Source: Clostridium sp. N3C
GTDB taxonomy: Bacteria; Bacillota; Clostridia; Clostridiales; Clostridiaceae
Length of the DNA stretch: 64,000 bases
Assembly (NCBI RefSeq): GCF_900095445.1
Contig: NZ_FMJL01000004.1
Coordinates: forward strand, 62,001-126,000
Direction: 5' to 3'
How positions within the stretch are numbered: the first letter of the stretch is position 1; each line of letters starts with the position of its first letter. The notes beneath the pieces are model-generated. The model ran no database searches. It was not told where the DNA came from and was given only the letters and a program-made list of their open reading frames with translations. Below are positions 27,741 to 36,548 of this stretch, in pieces. The translations under genes and the position numbers were made by a program.

Positions 27741-28406
27741 ATGAATTTAAATTGGACTTTTATAGTAGAAAGTTTGCCTTTATACGAAAAAGCAATACGG
27801 TTAACTTTAAAATTAGGCTTTTTAGGTATAGCTATTTCCTTTATAGTGGGAATTTTTTGCAGTATAGTTTTGTATCTAAAAACTCCAGTTCTGAAACATA
27901 TTGTACAAGCTTACATTGAACTTTCAAGAAATACCCCATTGCTTGTACAAGTTTTTTTCCTATATTTTGGACTACCTAAGATAGGTATAAAATGGAGTGA
28001 AACTACCTGCGCCATTATAGGCCTTTCCTTTTTAGGAGGTAGTTATATGGCAGAAGCCATTAGAAGTGGTTTAGAGGCTGTAAGTAGGTCACAAATCGAA
28101 TCTGGTTTAAGTATAGGACTTTCTAAATTTCAACTTATAAGATATGTAATACTTCCTCTAGCCTTTTCCGTAAGCTTACCTTCTTTAAGTGCAAACTGCA
28201 TATTCTTACTTAAAGAAACTTCTATTTTAGGTGCTATATCTATTTTAGATGTAATGAACGTAGCTAAGGATTTAATAGGAATGTACTATAAGACAAATGA
28301 AGCCCTTATTCTACTGGTAGCTAGTTATCTAATAATGATACTACCTCTTTCCTTCCTATTAACCTGGCTGGAAAGGAAGGTGCGTTATGCAGAATTCGGG
28401 AATTAA
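27741..28406 (+). CDS. Polar amino acid ABC transporter permease
   Basis: 221 residues of the HisM/GlnP family. Several membrane helices and the EAA loop (GSYMAEAIRSGLEAVSRSQIESGLSIGLSK) that docks the ATPase are present. ELSRNTPLLVQVFFLYF is the N-terminal family motif. GAAAGGCG precedes the ATG. Its end overlaps the next permease gene by 20 bases, so the two form a heterodimer pair. Confidence 0.92.
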   Translation: MNLNWTFIVESLPLYEKAIRLTLKLGFLGIAISFIVGIFCSIVLYLKTPVLKHIVQAYIELSRNTPLLVQVFFLYFGLPKIGIKWSETTCAIIGLSFLGGSYMAEAIRSGLEAVSRSQIESGLSIGLSKFQLIRYVILPLAFSVSLPSLSANCIFLLKETSILGAISILDVMNVAKDLIGMYYKTNEALILLVASYLIMILPLSFLLTWLERKVRYAEFGN

Positions 28407-29064
28407 TGTATTCTTTGAAGGAAAATACTTTCTTAGGTTACTTGAAGGTTTATGGATAACTTCAAAAATTGCATTTATATCTATTATTTTGGGTACAATC
28501 CTAGGGATTACAATTGGACTAAGTAGGACCACTAAATTAAAAATTGTATTATTTATTAACCGCTTATTCCTTGAGTTATTTAGAATAGTACCTCTTTTGG
28601 TTTGGCTTTATATATTTTATTTTGGTGTTACAACAGCACTAGATATTGATTTGAGCGGTGAAGTAGTTTCAATTATAGTGTTTACACTGTGGGGAGCTAC
28701 TGAGATGGGCGATATAGTTAGAGGTGCTATACAATCCCTCCCTAAGCATCAAATAGAATCTGGAAAAGCTCTTGGTTTAAGCACTATAGGACTATACAGA
28801 TATATCTTAATTCCACAAGCCATAAGAAGAATGGTTCCAGGAACTATTAATTTGGCTACTAGAATGATAAAAACCACTTCTTTAGTAGTTCTAATAGGTG
28901 TAACGGATGTGGTTAAAGTAGGTCAGCAAATCATAGAAACTACTAGATTTGACTACCCTACCGCTGCCTTCTGGGTATATGGGTTGATTTTTATATTATA
29001 TTTTATAATATGCTACCCCCTATCTCAAATATCTAAAAAACTAGAAAGAAAATGGAATAGTTGA
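28387..29064 (+). CDS. Polar amino acid ABC transporter permease (second subunit)
   Basis: 225 residues, same family as the preceding gene. [16 protein letters not shown] replaces the usual RNTPLL motif, and the EAA loop is [40 protein letters not shown] lies inside the previous gene, before the ATG. It is followed without gap by the ATPase gene. Confidence 0.92.
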   Translation: MQNSGINVFFEGKYFLRLLEGLWITSKIAFISIILGTILGITIGLSRTTKLKIVLFINRLFLELFRIVPLLVWLYIFYFGVTTALDIDLSGEVVSIIVFTLWGATEMGDIVRGAIQSLPKHQIESGKALGLSTIGLYRYILIPQAIRRMVPGTINLATRMIKTTSLVVLIGVTDVVKVGQQIIETTRFDYPTAAFWVYGLIFILYFIICYPLSQISKKLERKWNS

Positions 29065-29065
29065 G

Positions 29066-29827
29066 GTGATTACTATAAATACGACTAATAATTCTGTATT
29101 AATTGAAGTTAAAGAACTAAAAAAGAATTTTGATGATAAAGAAATATTAAAAGGCATAAACCTTACTTTGCACAAGGGAGAGGTTTTAGTTGTTTTAGGA
29201 CCCTCCGGTTGTGGAAAAAGTACCTTCTTAAGATGCCTTAACGGCTTAGAAAAAATACAAGGTGGCCAAATTATTTTCAAAAATAAGGATCTGACAGATA
29301 AAAATACTAACTGGCAAGAAGTACGTGAGCAAATAGGAATGGTTTTTCAAAACTATGAACTATTCCCTCATATGACAGTTATAGATAATATACTTCTTGG
29401 TCCTTTAAAAGTTCAGAAGAGAAATAAGGAAGAAGCTTTAGCCCAAGCTGAACAACTTTTGAAAAAAGTAGGCTTACTAGATAGAAAAAACTACTATCCT
29501 CGACAGCTTTCAGGTGGGCAAAAGCAGAGAATTGCTATTGTAAGAGCTTTATGTATGAATCCTGAAGTAATGCTCTTTGATGAAGTTACTGCTTCACTAG
29601 ATCCAGAAATGGTAAGAGAAGTTTTAGATGTTATTTTGAATTTAGCTAAAGAAGGAATGACTATGGTAATTGTTACTCACGAGATGAGTTTTGCAAAATC
29701 AGTGGCTGACAGAATAGTATTCATGGATGAAGGTAAAATTTGTGAAATATCCGATCCTGAGCAATTTTTTACAAACCCACAGACGGAACGTGCTAAGCAC
29801 TTTCTAAATATATTTCAATATCAATAA
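29066..29827 (+). CDS. Polar amino acid ABC transporter ATP-binding protein
   Basis: 253 residues. Walker [21 protein letters not shown]-loop [13 protein letters not shown], signature [15 protein letters not shown], Walker [14 protein letters not shown] (Val replaces the usual Pro after Glu) and H-loop IVTHEM. The frame opens at a GTG (29066), but the best ribosome site, GAGGTGA, overlaps that GTG and is correctly spaced for an ATA at 29075, so the true start is uncertain. It energises the two permeases upstream. Confidence 0.9.
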   Translation: MITINTTNNSVLIEVKELKKNFDDKEILKGINLTLHKGEVLVVLGPSGCGKSTFLRCLNGLEKIQGGQIIFKNKDLTDKNTNWQEVREQIGMVFQNYELFPHMTVIDNILLGPLKVQKRNKEEALAQAEQLLKKVGLLDRKNYYPRQLSGGQKQRIAIVRALCMNPEVMLFDEVTASLDPEMVREVLDVILNLAKEGMTMVIVTHEMSFAKSVADRIVFMDEGKICEISDPEQFFTNPQTERAKHFLNIFQYQ

Positions 29828-29854
29828 TATAAAAAAAGAAAGGAAGATGAATTT

Positions 29855-30712
29855 ATGAGTAAACTAAAAAAGCTTTTATCAGTTTTACTTCTAGGTACCA
29901 TAGTAGTAGGTGGCTTTACAGGCTGCTCTTCATCCAAATCAAAAGAGGAAAACAATGTTAGCTCTATAGAAAAAATTAAAGAAAGAGGTACTATAAAAAT
30001 TGGTGTTTTCGGGGATAAAGCCCCTTTTGGTTATGTAGACTCTGAAGGTAAGCATCAAGGTTTTGACGTATATATAGCAAGAAGGTTTGCAAAAGATTTA
30101 TTAGGAGATGAATCAAAGGTTGAATTTGTAACTGTAGATGCTGCTAGTAGAGTTGCATTCTTGGAATCTAATAAAGTTGATATAATAATGGCAAACTTCA
30201 CCGTTACTGAAGAAAGAAAAGAAAAGGTTGATTTTGCAAATCCTTATATGAAGGTATCTTTAGGACTTGTATCCCCAGAAGGATCACCAATTACTTCTGA
30301 AGATCAAATGAAGGGTAAGAAAATAATTGTAGCAAAGGGTACCACCGCTGAAACTTACATGACTAAAAATCATCCAGATGTAGATTTAGTAAAGTTTGAT
30401 CAATACTCAGAAATATTCCAAGCTTTAAAAGATGGCCGTGGAGATGCTATACTAAACGATAATACAGAAGTTATTGCATGGGCAAAAGAAAATCCTGGAT
30501 TTGTTGTTGGAGTTGCCTCCATTGGAAGTCAAGATACTATAGCTCCTGCTGTAGCAAAGGGAAATAAAGAACTTCTTGATTGGATAAACAAAGAATTAGA
30601 AGCTTTAGGAAAGGAAAATTTCATTCATAAAGCTTACGAAGAAACTCTTTTAAATGTCTACGGTTCAGAATTTGAAGAAAATCTTGTAATTGAAGGTGGA
30701 AAAGTTGATTAA
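29855..30712 (+). CDS. Polar amino acid ABC transporter substrate-binding lipoprotein
   Basis: 285 residues. Lipoprotein signal with lipobox FTGC (Cys about 26), then a family 3 solute-binding fold starting IKERGTIKIGVFGDKAPFG. The segments VDAASRVAFLESNKVDI, MANFTVTEERKEKVDF and NPYMKVSLGLV resemble, from memory, the Campylobacter cysteine-binding CjaA group more than glutamine or arginine binders. Cysteine or a related amino acid is therefore my best guess. GAAAGGAAGATG precedes the ATG. Last gene of the operon. Confidence 0.88.
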   Translation: MSKLKKLLSVLLLGTIVVGGFTGCSSSKSKEENNVSSIEKIKERGTIKIGVFGDKAPFGYVDSEGKHQGFDVYIARRFAKDLLGDESKVEFVTVDAASRVAFLESNKVDIIMANFTVTEERKEKVDFANPYMKVSLGLVSPEGSPITSEDQMKGKKIIVAKGTTAETYMTKNHPDVDLVKFDQYSEIFQALKDGRGDAILNDNTEVIAWAKENPGFVVGVASIGSQDTIAPAVAKGNKELLDWINKELEALGKENFIHKAYEETLLNVYGSEFEENLVIEGGKVD

Positions 30713-30719
30713 CATAGAA

Positions 30720-30756
30720 AGAACTATGGAGAAATAATCTCTATAGTTCTTCTTTA
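30720..30756 (+). terminator. Terminator of the amino acid ABC operon
   Basis: AGAACTATGGAGA-AATAA-TCTCTATAGTTCT (with G-U pairs), followed by a T-rich run TCTTTATTATT. Confidence 0.75.
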
Positions 30757-30865
30757 TTATTTGAAAATATCTATATTTCTTTGCTACCTAGTAATCTTTT
30801 ATCTTATTAGTCCAGATCTTTCTTGCTTAAAAACTTCAATTTCTAAAAAGAAATGCAATATTTAA

Positions 30866-31771
30866 TTATAATAACAAAGTAATAATTATTGGAATAGTAA
30901 TAATGGAAAGCAAGGTACTAAAGGAAACCACAAGAGCCGAATATTCTTTTTCCCTATTAAATCTTTCCGCAAAAAGAGATGTAGTTGCCCCTGCTGGCAT
31001 AGCTTGAATTAAAATATAGGTTTTCATTACCAAGGAATGATCAGAAATTAAAATAGAAATCCCATATAGTACTGCTGGAATTATAATAAGCTTTATAAAA
31101 GATCCATAGTAAATAGTCTTATCTTTAATTACAGCTTTAAAATCTATGGATGCTAACAAACTTCCTATAATGATCATGGATATAGGACTTGTAAGATGAC
31201 CAACAAGCTCTATTGTATCCTTTAAAACCGGTGGCAACTTTATAGAAAACACCATCAATAACAAACCAATAAACACAGCAATTATTCCTGGATTCTTAAG
31301 TAATTTTTTAGCATCCTTAAAGTCAGAAGTATCATTAAAAAGCGTAACTCCATAAGTCCAAATAAATAAATTAAAACACATATTAAATATAGCTGCATAA
31401 ATAACAGCATCTTGTCCTAACACTGCAGCTGTTAAGGGGATTCCAATAAATCCGCAATTAGAAAAAACTAGCCCAAATTGCAATACATTTCTTTTTCCCC
31501 TTTCAATTTTTATTAAAAAAGGCTTTACCATTAATGGAGTTACTATAAAAATAATTATTCCATAAATAAATGCCTTAATGGTATTGCAAGCTAAATCAGA
31601 ACTTCTATCAAAATTAAAGGAAGAAATGATAAGTAATGGAGTTGTTATTTCAAGGAGCATCTTTGATAATCCATTGGTTAAATTAGCATCAATTATCTTT
31701 CTTTTTCTACCATAAAACCCTACTAAAATAATCAAAAATAATGATATAATTTTATTCATAACCTGTTCCAT
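30866..31771 (-). CDS. AEC-family transporter (auxin efflux carrier type)
   Basis: 301 residues with about ten membrane helices in two halves. The conserved segments include LEITTPLLIISSFN, the Asn/Gly-rich FSNCGFIGIPL and a C-terminal QAMPAGATTSLFAERF. Bacterial AEC proteins move malate or other small organic acids; the substrate is not evident. The frame extends to 31828, but GAAGGTG and spacing favour the ATG at 31771, just before the first hydrophobic helix. Single gene. Confidence 0.85.
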   Translation of the reverse strand: MEQVMNKIISLFLIILVGFYGRKRKIIDANLTNGLSKMLLEITTPLLIISSFNFDRSSDLACNTIKAFIYGIIIFIVTPLMVKPFLIKIERGKRNVLQFGLVFSNCGFIGIPLTAAVLGQDAVIYAAIFNMCFNLFIWTYGVTLFNDTSDFKDAKKLLKNPGIIAVFIGLLLMVFSIKLPPVLKDTIELVGHLTSPISMIIIGSLLASIDFKAVIKDKTIYYGSFIKLIIIPAVLYGISILISDHSLVMKTYILIQAMPAGATTSLFAERFNREKEYSALVVSFSTLLSIITIPIIITLLL

Positions 31772-31961
31772 GGCACACACCTTCAGTAATTTTTTGTTTT
31801 TATTTCTATATACAAAGAACCACTTCACCCTAAGTTTTTATAATTTTTCAATCAGTTTCCTTTCAGTAATCTAATTTGACATATTTATAATATATGTTCA
31901 TAAGCTCTTATGTTGAAATAATTCATCTTTCTATTTTTATAAATTCATTTAGGTATCTATA

Positions 31962-32267
31962 TTATAAAAATAACTCTACTATAAAAACTACAATACAAGA
32001 AGCAATTGAAACTTTAAATAAGTTAGCCCCTCTATAAGCTAATACAATAGCAGTAATAAGTGCAAGCAATCCAGACCATTGATTGCTTGTAGCAGTAAGG
32101 ATGGCAGGAAAGGTCATAAGAGCTAATGTAACATAAGGAACATAATATAAAAAGGAACGAATAGTTTTATTTTCAATTTCTTTCTGTATGAATGTTAGCG
32201 GTAGTAATCTAATTAAATAAGTTACCAGGGCCATAACTAAAATATATATGTATACATTATTCCCCAT
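31962..32267 (-). CDS. azlD: AzlD-family small membrane subunit of branched-chain amino acid exporter
   Basis: 101 residues, four hydrophobic helices, with the family opening VTYLIRLLPLTFI and LRGANL-like AYRGANLFKV. AzlD forms the exporter with AzlC, encoded directly upstream and overlapping by 11 bases. The pair exports branched-chain amino acids or analogues in Bacillus and in the related BrnFE system. Confidence 0.86.
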   Translation of the reverse strand: MGNNVYIYILVMALVTYLIRLLPLTFIQKEIENKTIRSFLYYVPYVTLALMTFPAILTATSNQWSGLLALITAIVLAYRGANLFKVSIASCIVVFIVELFL

Positions 32268-32976
32268 TGATATCCCCCTCCTCCACAGGAAATAAAATAG
32301 CTGCTATTCCCGCAATTACTACAGTCAGTATTATAATTTTAAAACCAGGTGATATTAGCTTAAGCAATGGTAGTTTTGTGAATATTAGGCTGAGCAACAT
32401 AGAAATCAATATAATTCCAGCTATAATCTTATTTTCTTTAGCAGGCGGAATAATGACCGCCAAAAACATACCATAAAGTGCTACACTTAATGCACTAAGA
32501 ATTCTATCCGGTAACAAATTACCAGACAATACACCTAAAAAAGTTCCTAGTGTCCATCCTGGTACAGCAACACTAATTACTCCATAGGTATAATAAGGAT
32601 TTAACTTACCTTCAAAATGAGCAGAAATTCCAAATATCTCATCAGTAACACCTGTGGCAACAAAAAAACGATGTATAAATGCAGTCTTATTGCTTAGTTT
32701 TTGGCACAATACACAAGACATAAGACTATATCTTAAATTTATAATAAGTTGGGTAATAGCCATCTCAAAATATCCTGCTGAAACTCTAATCAATCCAAGG
32801 GCTGCAAACTGTCCTGCAGAAGTAAGATTTGTAGCAGACATAATTACAGCTTGCAAAACTGTGATCCCTGCTTCCTTTGCTGCTATACCAAAGGTAAAGG
32901 ACACTGCCAAATATCCCAATGCAATAGGTATACCATCACAAAGTCCTCTTTTCCAATAACTAAAATTACTTTCCAT
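32257..32976 (-). CDS. azlC: AzlC-family branched-chain amino acid exporter large subunit
   Basis: 239 residues with the typical AzlC segments GIPIALGYLAVSFTFGIAAK, TNLTSAGQFAA, LRYSLMSCVL and FFVATGVTDEIF. Multi-helix inner membrane protein. The start is the ATG at 32976 with GAGGGG upstream; an ATG at 32988 would need the weaker AAGGG that touches it. Two-gene unit with azlD. No Lrp/AzlB gene is adjacent. Confidence 0.88.
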   Translation of the reverse strand: MESNFSYWKRGLCDGIPIALGYLAVSFTFGIAAKEAGITVLQAVIMSATNLTSAGQFAALGLIRVSAGYFEMAITQLIINLRYSLMSCVLCQKLSNKTAFIHRFFVATGVTDEIFGISAHFEGKLNPYYTYGVISVAVPGWTLGTFLGVLSGNLLPDRILSALSVALYGMFLAVIIPPAKENKIIAGIILISMLLSLIFTKLPLLKLISPGFKIIILTVVIAGIAAILFPVEEGDINGE

Positions 32977-33227
32977 AATACCCCTCATCCCTTACTATTA
33001 TAATTGAATATCAAACTTCAACTATTAATTTTAACATTAGAGTTACAATAAGTAAAATTATTTTTATTTTTCCTTTAAGGCCACATTGACCCAAAAGCTA
33101 TCTTTATATTAGCTCTACCTTATTTTTTATGCTTATTCTAATACACTATTATGTGTTATAATAAAAGCAAAAATCTTATTGAAAATCCATTAGTTATTTA
33201 CTTAGAGATAGGGAGATAAAAAAACTT

Positions 33228-34022
33228 ATGAGTAAAAAAAGGAAATCTTTATCAAGAATTTTTATTGTAATTTTCTTTTTAGTAGCTGTAGCATTGATAA
33301 GCAAAATTAGTGAACCTTCAGAAATCAATCCCCAAAATACATTGACTATTTCAACTGACACAAGCAGCAACTACAATTATCAAAGTAAATCCTCCCCAAA
33401 TTCAATAAATAAAGGAAATAATAATAGTGAAACTAAGGAAAAAGATAATCCTTCTATGTTTCATAGTTACACTATTGTATTAGATCCTGGTCATGGAGAT
33501 TATGACTCCGGTTCTATAGGTGCCAAGGGTACTTTAGAAAAAGATATTGCCTTAGATGTAACTCTAAAGTTAGGTAAAGTTTTAGAAAGAAAAGGTATGA
33601 AAGTTATTTATACAAGGGAAGATGATACAGTTTTTTCTACAGATATAAATGAAGATCTTATAGCTAGAGCAAATATTGCTAACAAAAATTCCGCAGATCT
33701 ATTTATAAGTATACATTTAAACTGTTGTGATTCTCCTGAAGTTAGCGGTACAGAAACATATTACCATCCAGCTAGCACTAGTGGTAAAGCTTTGGCGGAA
33801 AAGGTTCAATCAGAAATAGTTAAAACAAGAAAACTAGCGGATAGAGGGGTAAAAGCTGATAATTTCTTAGTTCTCCGTGCTTCAAAGGCACCAGCTATTC
33901 TGGTGGAACTTGGATACATAAGTAATAGCAAAGATGAAACTATACTTAATAATAGTAGATACCAAGAAATATTAGCCAAGGCTATTGCTAATGGTATTGT
34001 TACATATCTTGAAGTTGAGTAA
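33228..34022 (+). CDS. N-acetylmuramoyl-L-alanine amidase (Amidase_3), possibly CwlD
   Basis: 264 residues. N-terminal membrane anchor (about 10-25), a Ser/Asn-rich linker (30-75), then an amidase_3 domain. Zinc ligands and catalytic residues are in place: H89 in LDPGHGD, E104 in TLEKDIALD, H163 in SIHLN and E227 in VELGY. It cleaves the MurNAc-L-Ala bond in peptidoglycan. Size and single-domain plan fit CwlD, which prepares muramic lactam in spore cortex, but a vegetative amidase is equally possible. ATG start after a GGGAG-type site. Confidence 0.85.
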   Translation: MSKKRKSLSRIFIVIFFLVAVALISKISEPSEINPQNTLTISTDTSSNYNYQSKSSPNSINKGNNNSETKEKDNPSMFHSYTIVLDPGHGDYDSGSIGAKGTLEKDIALDVTLKLGKVLERKGMKVIYTREDDTVFSTDINEDLIARANIANKNSADLFISIHLNCCDSPEVSGTETYYHPASTSGKALAEKVQSEIVKTRKLADRGVKADNFLVLRASKAPAILVELGYISNSKDETILNNSRYQEILAKAIANGIVTYLEVE

Positions 34023-34027
34023 AATAA

Positions 34028-34083
34028 AAAAGACTCTATGGATATATTTTTAAAATTAAGTTACTTAATTCATAGAGTCTTTT
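34028..34083. terminator. Bidirectional terminator between the amidase and Fe-S protein genes
   Basis: AAAAGACTCTATG and CATAGAGTCTTTT are 13-bp perfect arms. The 30-base loop carries a second small hairpin (AATTAAG-TTA-CTTAATT). Confidence 0.85.
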
Positions 34084-34099
34084 CCTGTATCTTTTTATA

Positions 34100-34804
34100 C
34101 TATTCTTCTATTATCTCTCCATCCGTTGAAATAACAACTACCCTCCAGGGAATTATCTTACCACTATTTATAAGAGCTTGTTTTACTGCATTTTCTATAC
34201 CACCACAGCAAGGAACACCCATTCTGAGAACCATAATACTTTTTATGTCATTGTTTTTTATTATTTCTGTTAACTTTATTGAATAATCAACATTATCTAG
34301 CTTTGGGCATCCAATTAATGTGATTCTATTTTTCATAAATTTACTATGAACATTTGCATTTGCATAAGCGGTGCAATCTGCTGCAACTAAAAGTTTAGCC
34401 CCTTGAAAATACGGAGCATTTACCGGTACTAGTTTAATTTGGCAAGGCCATTGCCTTAATTCAGATTTAACCTCATAATGTTCCTTATTTTTTACTTCCA
34501 CATTGTTTCTCTTAAACTCCTTTGTTTGAATAGAAGGACAAGAAAATTCTATTAAAGGCTTATTAATTTGACTTTTACTTTCCTCTCTTTGATGATTATT
34601 AAACTCATCAACCTCCTTCTCTATTACTTTAAGTGCTCCCATTGGACATTTAGGAATACACTTTCCTAATCCATCACAATAAGATTCTGATATTAACCTT
34701 GCCTTTCCATCTATTACTTTTAGAGCGCTTTGATGACAACTACTTGCACACAGGCCACAACCAACACATTTTTCTTCATCTATTGAAATGATATTTCTTT
34801 TCAT
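34100..34804 (-). CDS. Ferredoxin-like 4Fe-4S protein with extra cysteine domain
   Basis: 234 residues. Two N-terminal 4Fe-4S clusters: CVGCGLCASSC, then the variant CDGLGKCIPKCP. After a linker, a C-terminal domain of about 120 residues has its own conserved cysteines (QWPCQIKLVP, ADCTAY, IGCPKLD, GVPCCGG). Iron-sulfur proteins of this type occur beside Crp/Fnr regulators and hybrid-cluster protein genes in anaerobes, so a redox or nitrosative-stress role is likely but inferred. The ATG at 34804 is used; the frame upstream of it lacks family features and crosses the divergent control region. Confidence 0.82.
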   Translation of the reverse strand: MKRNIISIDEEKCVGCGLCASSCHQSALKVIDGKARLISESYCDGLGKCIPKCPMGALKVIEKEVDEFNNHQREESKSQINKPLIEFSCPSIQTKEFKRNNVEVKNKEHYEVKSELRQWPCQIKLVPVNAPYFQGAKLLVAADCTAYANANVHSKFMKNRITLIGCPKLDNVDYSIKLTEIIKNNDIKSIMVLRMGVPCCGGIENAVKQALINSGKIIPWRVVVISTDGEIIEE

Positions 34805-34852
34805 AATATCCCATCCTCTATATGTATTCTTGCATTTTTCTTTACTTTTCTC

Positions 34853-34901
34853 ATAGTTAATTATATTATAACTATTAAAGTAATTCAGTATCTCCAGATA
34901 C
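34853..34901. promoter_or_regulatory. Two inverted repeats in the divergent Fe-S / Crp-Fnr control region
   Basis: ATAGTTA-N9-TAACTAT (34853-34875) and GTATCT-CC-AGATAC (34888-34901) lie in the 117-base gap between divergent starts. Their symmetry suits binding of a Crp/Fnr dimer. The second sits directly before the regulator start and would fit autoregulation. Confidence 0.4.
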
Positions 34902-34921
34902 AAAAAGGTTGGTGTTGGCAA

Positions 34922-35611
34922 TTGAATAAATATATTAACATACTTAAAACTTCAGATTTATTTTGCAATTTGGAAAATGAAGAAATTTCTTTAATGCTAG
35001 AAAACATAAATTTTAAAATAAATGAATATAGTAAAAATCAATACATAGTAAATACTGGTGATGCAATTGAATACTTTGGAACAGTTCTAGAAGGTCAAGC
35101 AACTATTCTAAAGGAAAAAGCTCAAGATGAATTTATTATGACTATTGCAAAAGCAGGAGACCTATTTGGAGAAATGTTTATTTATTCAAGTCATCACAGC
35201 TGGCCAGTGACGGTAAAGGTTCAAAATTATTGTAAAGTCTTGCTTATTAGAAATTCTTCTCTTATAGACAGTGGTAATAGCCATAATTCTTGGTATACTA
35301 AAACATTGCAAAATTTGTTAAAAATAATATCAGATAGAGCATTTTTTCTTAATAAAAAGGTTGAATATCTTTCAATAAAAAGTATCCGAAGTAAGATTTG
35401 TGCTTACTTATGGGATCAATATAAAAAGACTGGTGACACTAATATAACTTTATCCTTAAATAGAAATGAGCTAGCCAGTTTTTTAAACGTATCACGGCCT
35501 TCTATGTCTAGAGAAATATGTAAGTTAAGAGATGAAGGAGTAATTAATTTTCATTTATCTACATTTAAAATAAAAAAAATAGAAGCCCTAAAAGAGCTTG
35601 CTTTACAATAA
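34922..35611 (+). CDS. Crp/Fnr-family transcriptional regulator
   Basis: 229 residues: cyclic-nucleotide-binding-like beta barrel (about 20-120), a dimer helix and a winged helix with LSLNRNELASFLNVSRPSMSR near the C terminus. No Fnr N-terminal cysteine cluster is seen, so it does not carry the classic Fnr Fe-S sensor. The start is a TTG at 34922, with GGTG about seven bases upstream. Divergent from the Fe-S protein gene, which it probably controls. Confidence 0.88.
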   Translation: MNKYINILKTSDLFCNLENEEISLMLENINFKINEYSKNQYIVNTGDAIEYFGTVLEGQATILKEKAQDEFIMTIAKAGDLFGEMFIYSSHHSWPVTVKVQNYCKVLLIRNSSLIDSGNSHNSWYTKTLQNLLKIISDRAFFLNKKVEYLSIKSIRSKICAYLWDQYKKTGDTNITLSLNRNELASFLNVSRPSMSREICKLRDEGVINFHLSTFKIKKIEALKELALQ

Positions 35612-35642
35612 AATTCTTTAATTTTCAGTTAAAAGATACTGA

Positions 35643-35690
35643 TAATAAATAATCCGCTAGTATATTATAAATCTAGCGAATTATTTATTA
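35643..35690. terminator. Bidirectional terminator between convergent genes
   Basis: TAATAAATAATCCGCTAG and CTAGCGAATTATTTATTA pair over about 18 bases with one mismatch around a 12-base loop. Confidence 0.8.
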
Positions 35691-35718
35691 TTTTATGATA
35701 CTTTAGATTTTTAAGCTA

Positions 35719-36435
35719 TCACCTTGCCTCTACAATTAAAGAGTAAGAAGTTTCCTTATCAAAACCGCTTCTCTTGAAATCCCCATAGGTTTTAATCTCA
35801 TTAAACCCAGACTTTTTTAACATAGATACTGCATCATCATGGAGCAAGGGAATTAAATTTACTTCATTTATAATTTCGTTGTTTTCAACATGCAAAATAG
35901 TTTTAAATTTGACTTTTCCTGATGATTCATCTAAATTATAGAGCCTTTCAAATTTTAAAGGAACTTCTTTATTTTCTATAGTTGGTAAAGATGTAACTTT
36001 CTTAGAAAGTATTCTGTCATAATTTATTATCTGAAATACAAAAACTCCGCTATCAACCAATAGTTTTCGAAGAGCTAAGAAAAAACTTTCAATTTCATTA
36101 TAATTATCAAGATGAACTAAAGAGTTACCTATGCAGTATATTGCATCAAACTTATCTTCATCAAATTTCTTACTTAAATTAAGCATATTACCTTGCATAA
36201 ATTCTACGTTGCTTTCCTTATCTTTAGCTTTTTCGATCATTTTACTATCTAGATCTATTGCCTTTAAATTATATCCTTGCTTTTCTAATTCCAAGGCATA
36301 TTGTCCTGTCCCACAAGCCACATCTAAAATATTCTTCGGCGGATTACCAATAGTATCTGTTAAAAAATCTACTGTAGCTTTAGATAATGGAAATATTTTA
36401 TCATAATAATTTGAAATATCCGTATAAAAGGCCAT
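35719..36435 (-). CDS. SAM-dependent class I methyltransferase
   Basis: 238 residues. Motif I ILDVACGTGQYALELE, motif II acidic end LKAIDLDSKMIEKAK and FDAIYCIGNSLVHL. The C-terminal cap (LKKSGFNEIKTYGDFKRSGF) is common in small-molecule methylases. The substrate is unknown. AAGGAG lies eight bases before the ATG at 36435; a GTG at 36444 overlaps that site. Single gene between a terminator and the LnrN-like permease gene. Confidence 0.88.
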   Translation of the reverse strand: MAFYTDISNYYDKIFPLSKATVDFLTDTIGNPPKNILDVACGTGQYALELEKQGYNLKAIDLDSKMIEKAKDKESNVEFMQGNMLNLSKKFDEDKFDAIYCIGNSLVHLDNYNEIESFFLALRKLLVDSGVFVFQIINYDRILSKKVTSLPTIENKEVPLKFERLYNLDESSGKVKFKTILHVENNEIINEVNLIPLLHDDAVSMLKKSGFNEIKTYGDFKRSGFDKETSYSLIVEAR

Positions 36436-36548
36436 AGCAGTCACTCCTTATATATTTTATATACCTTTAAATTATAAATATATTTTATCTTTTTTACCAG
36501 CATAATAACCTTTATCTACATTATAGTGGCCTTTAATATATACTTTTA

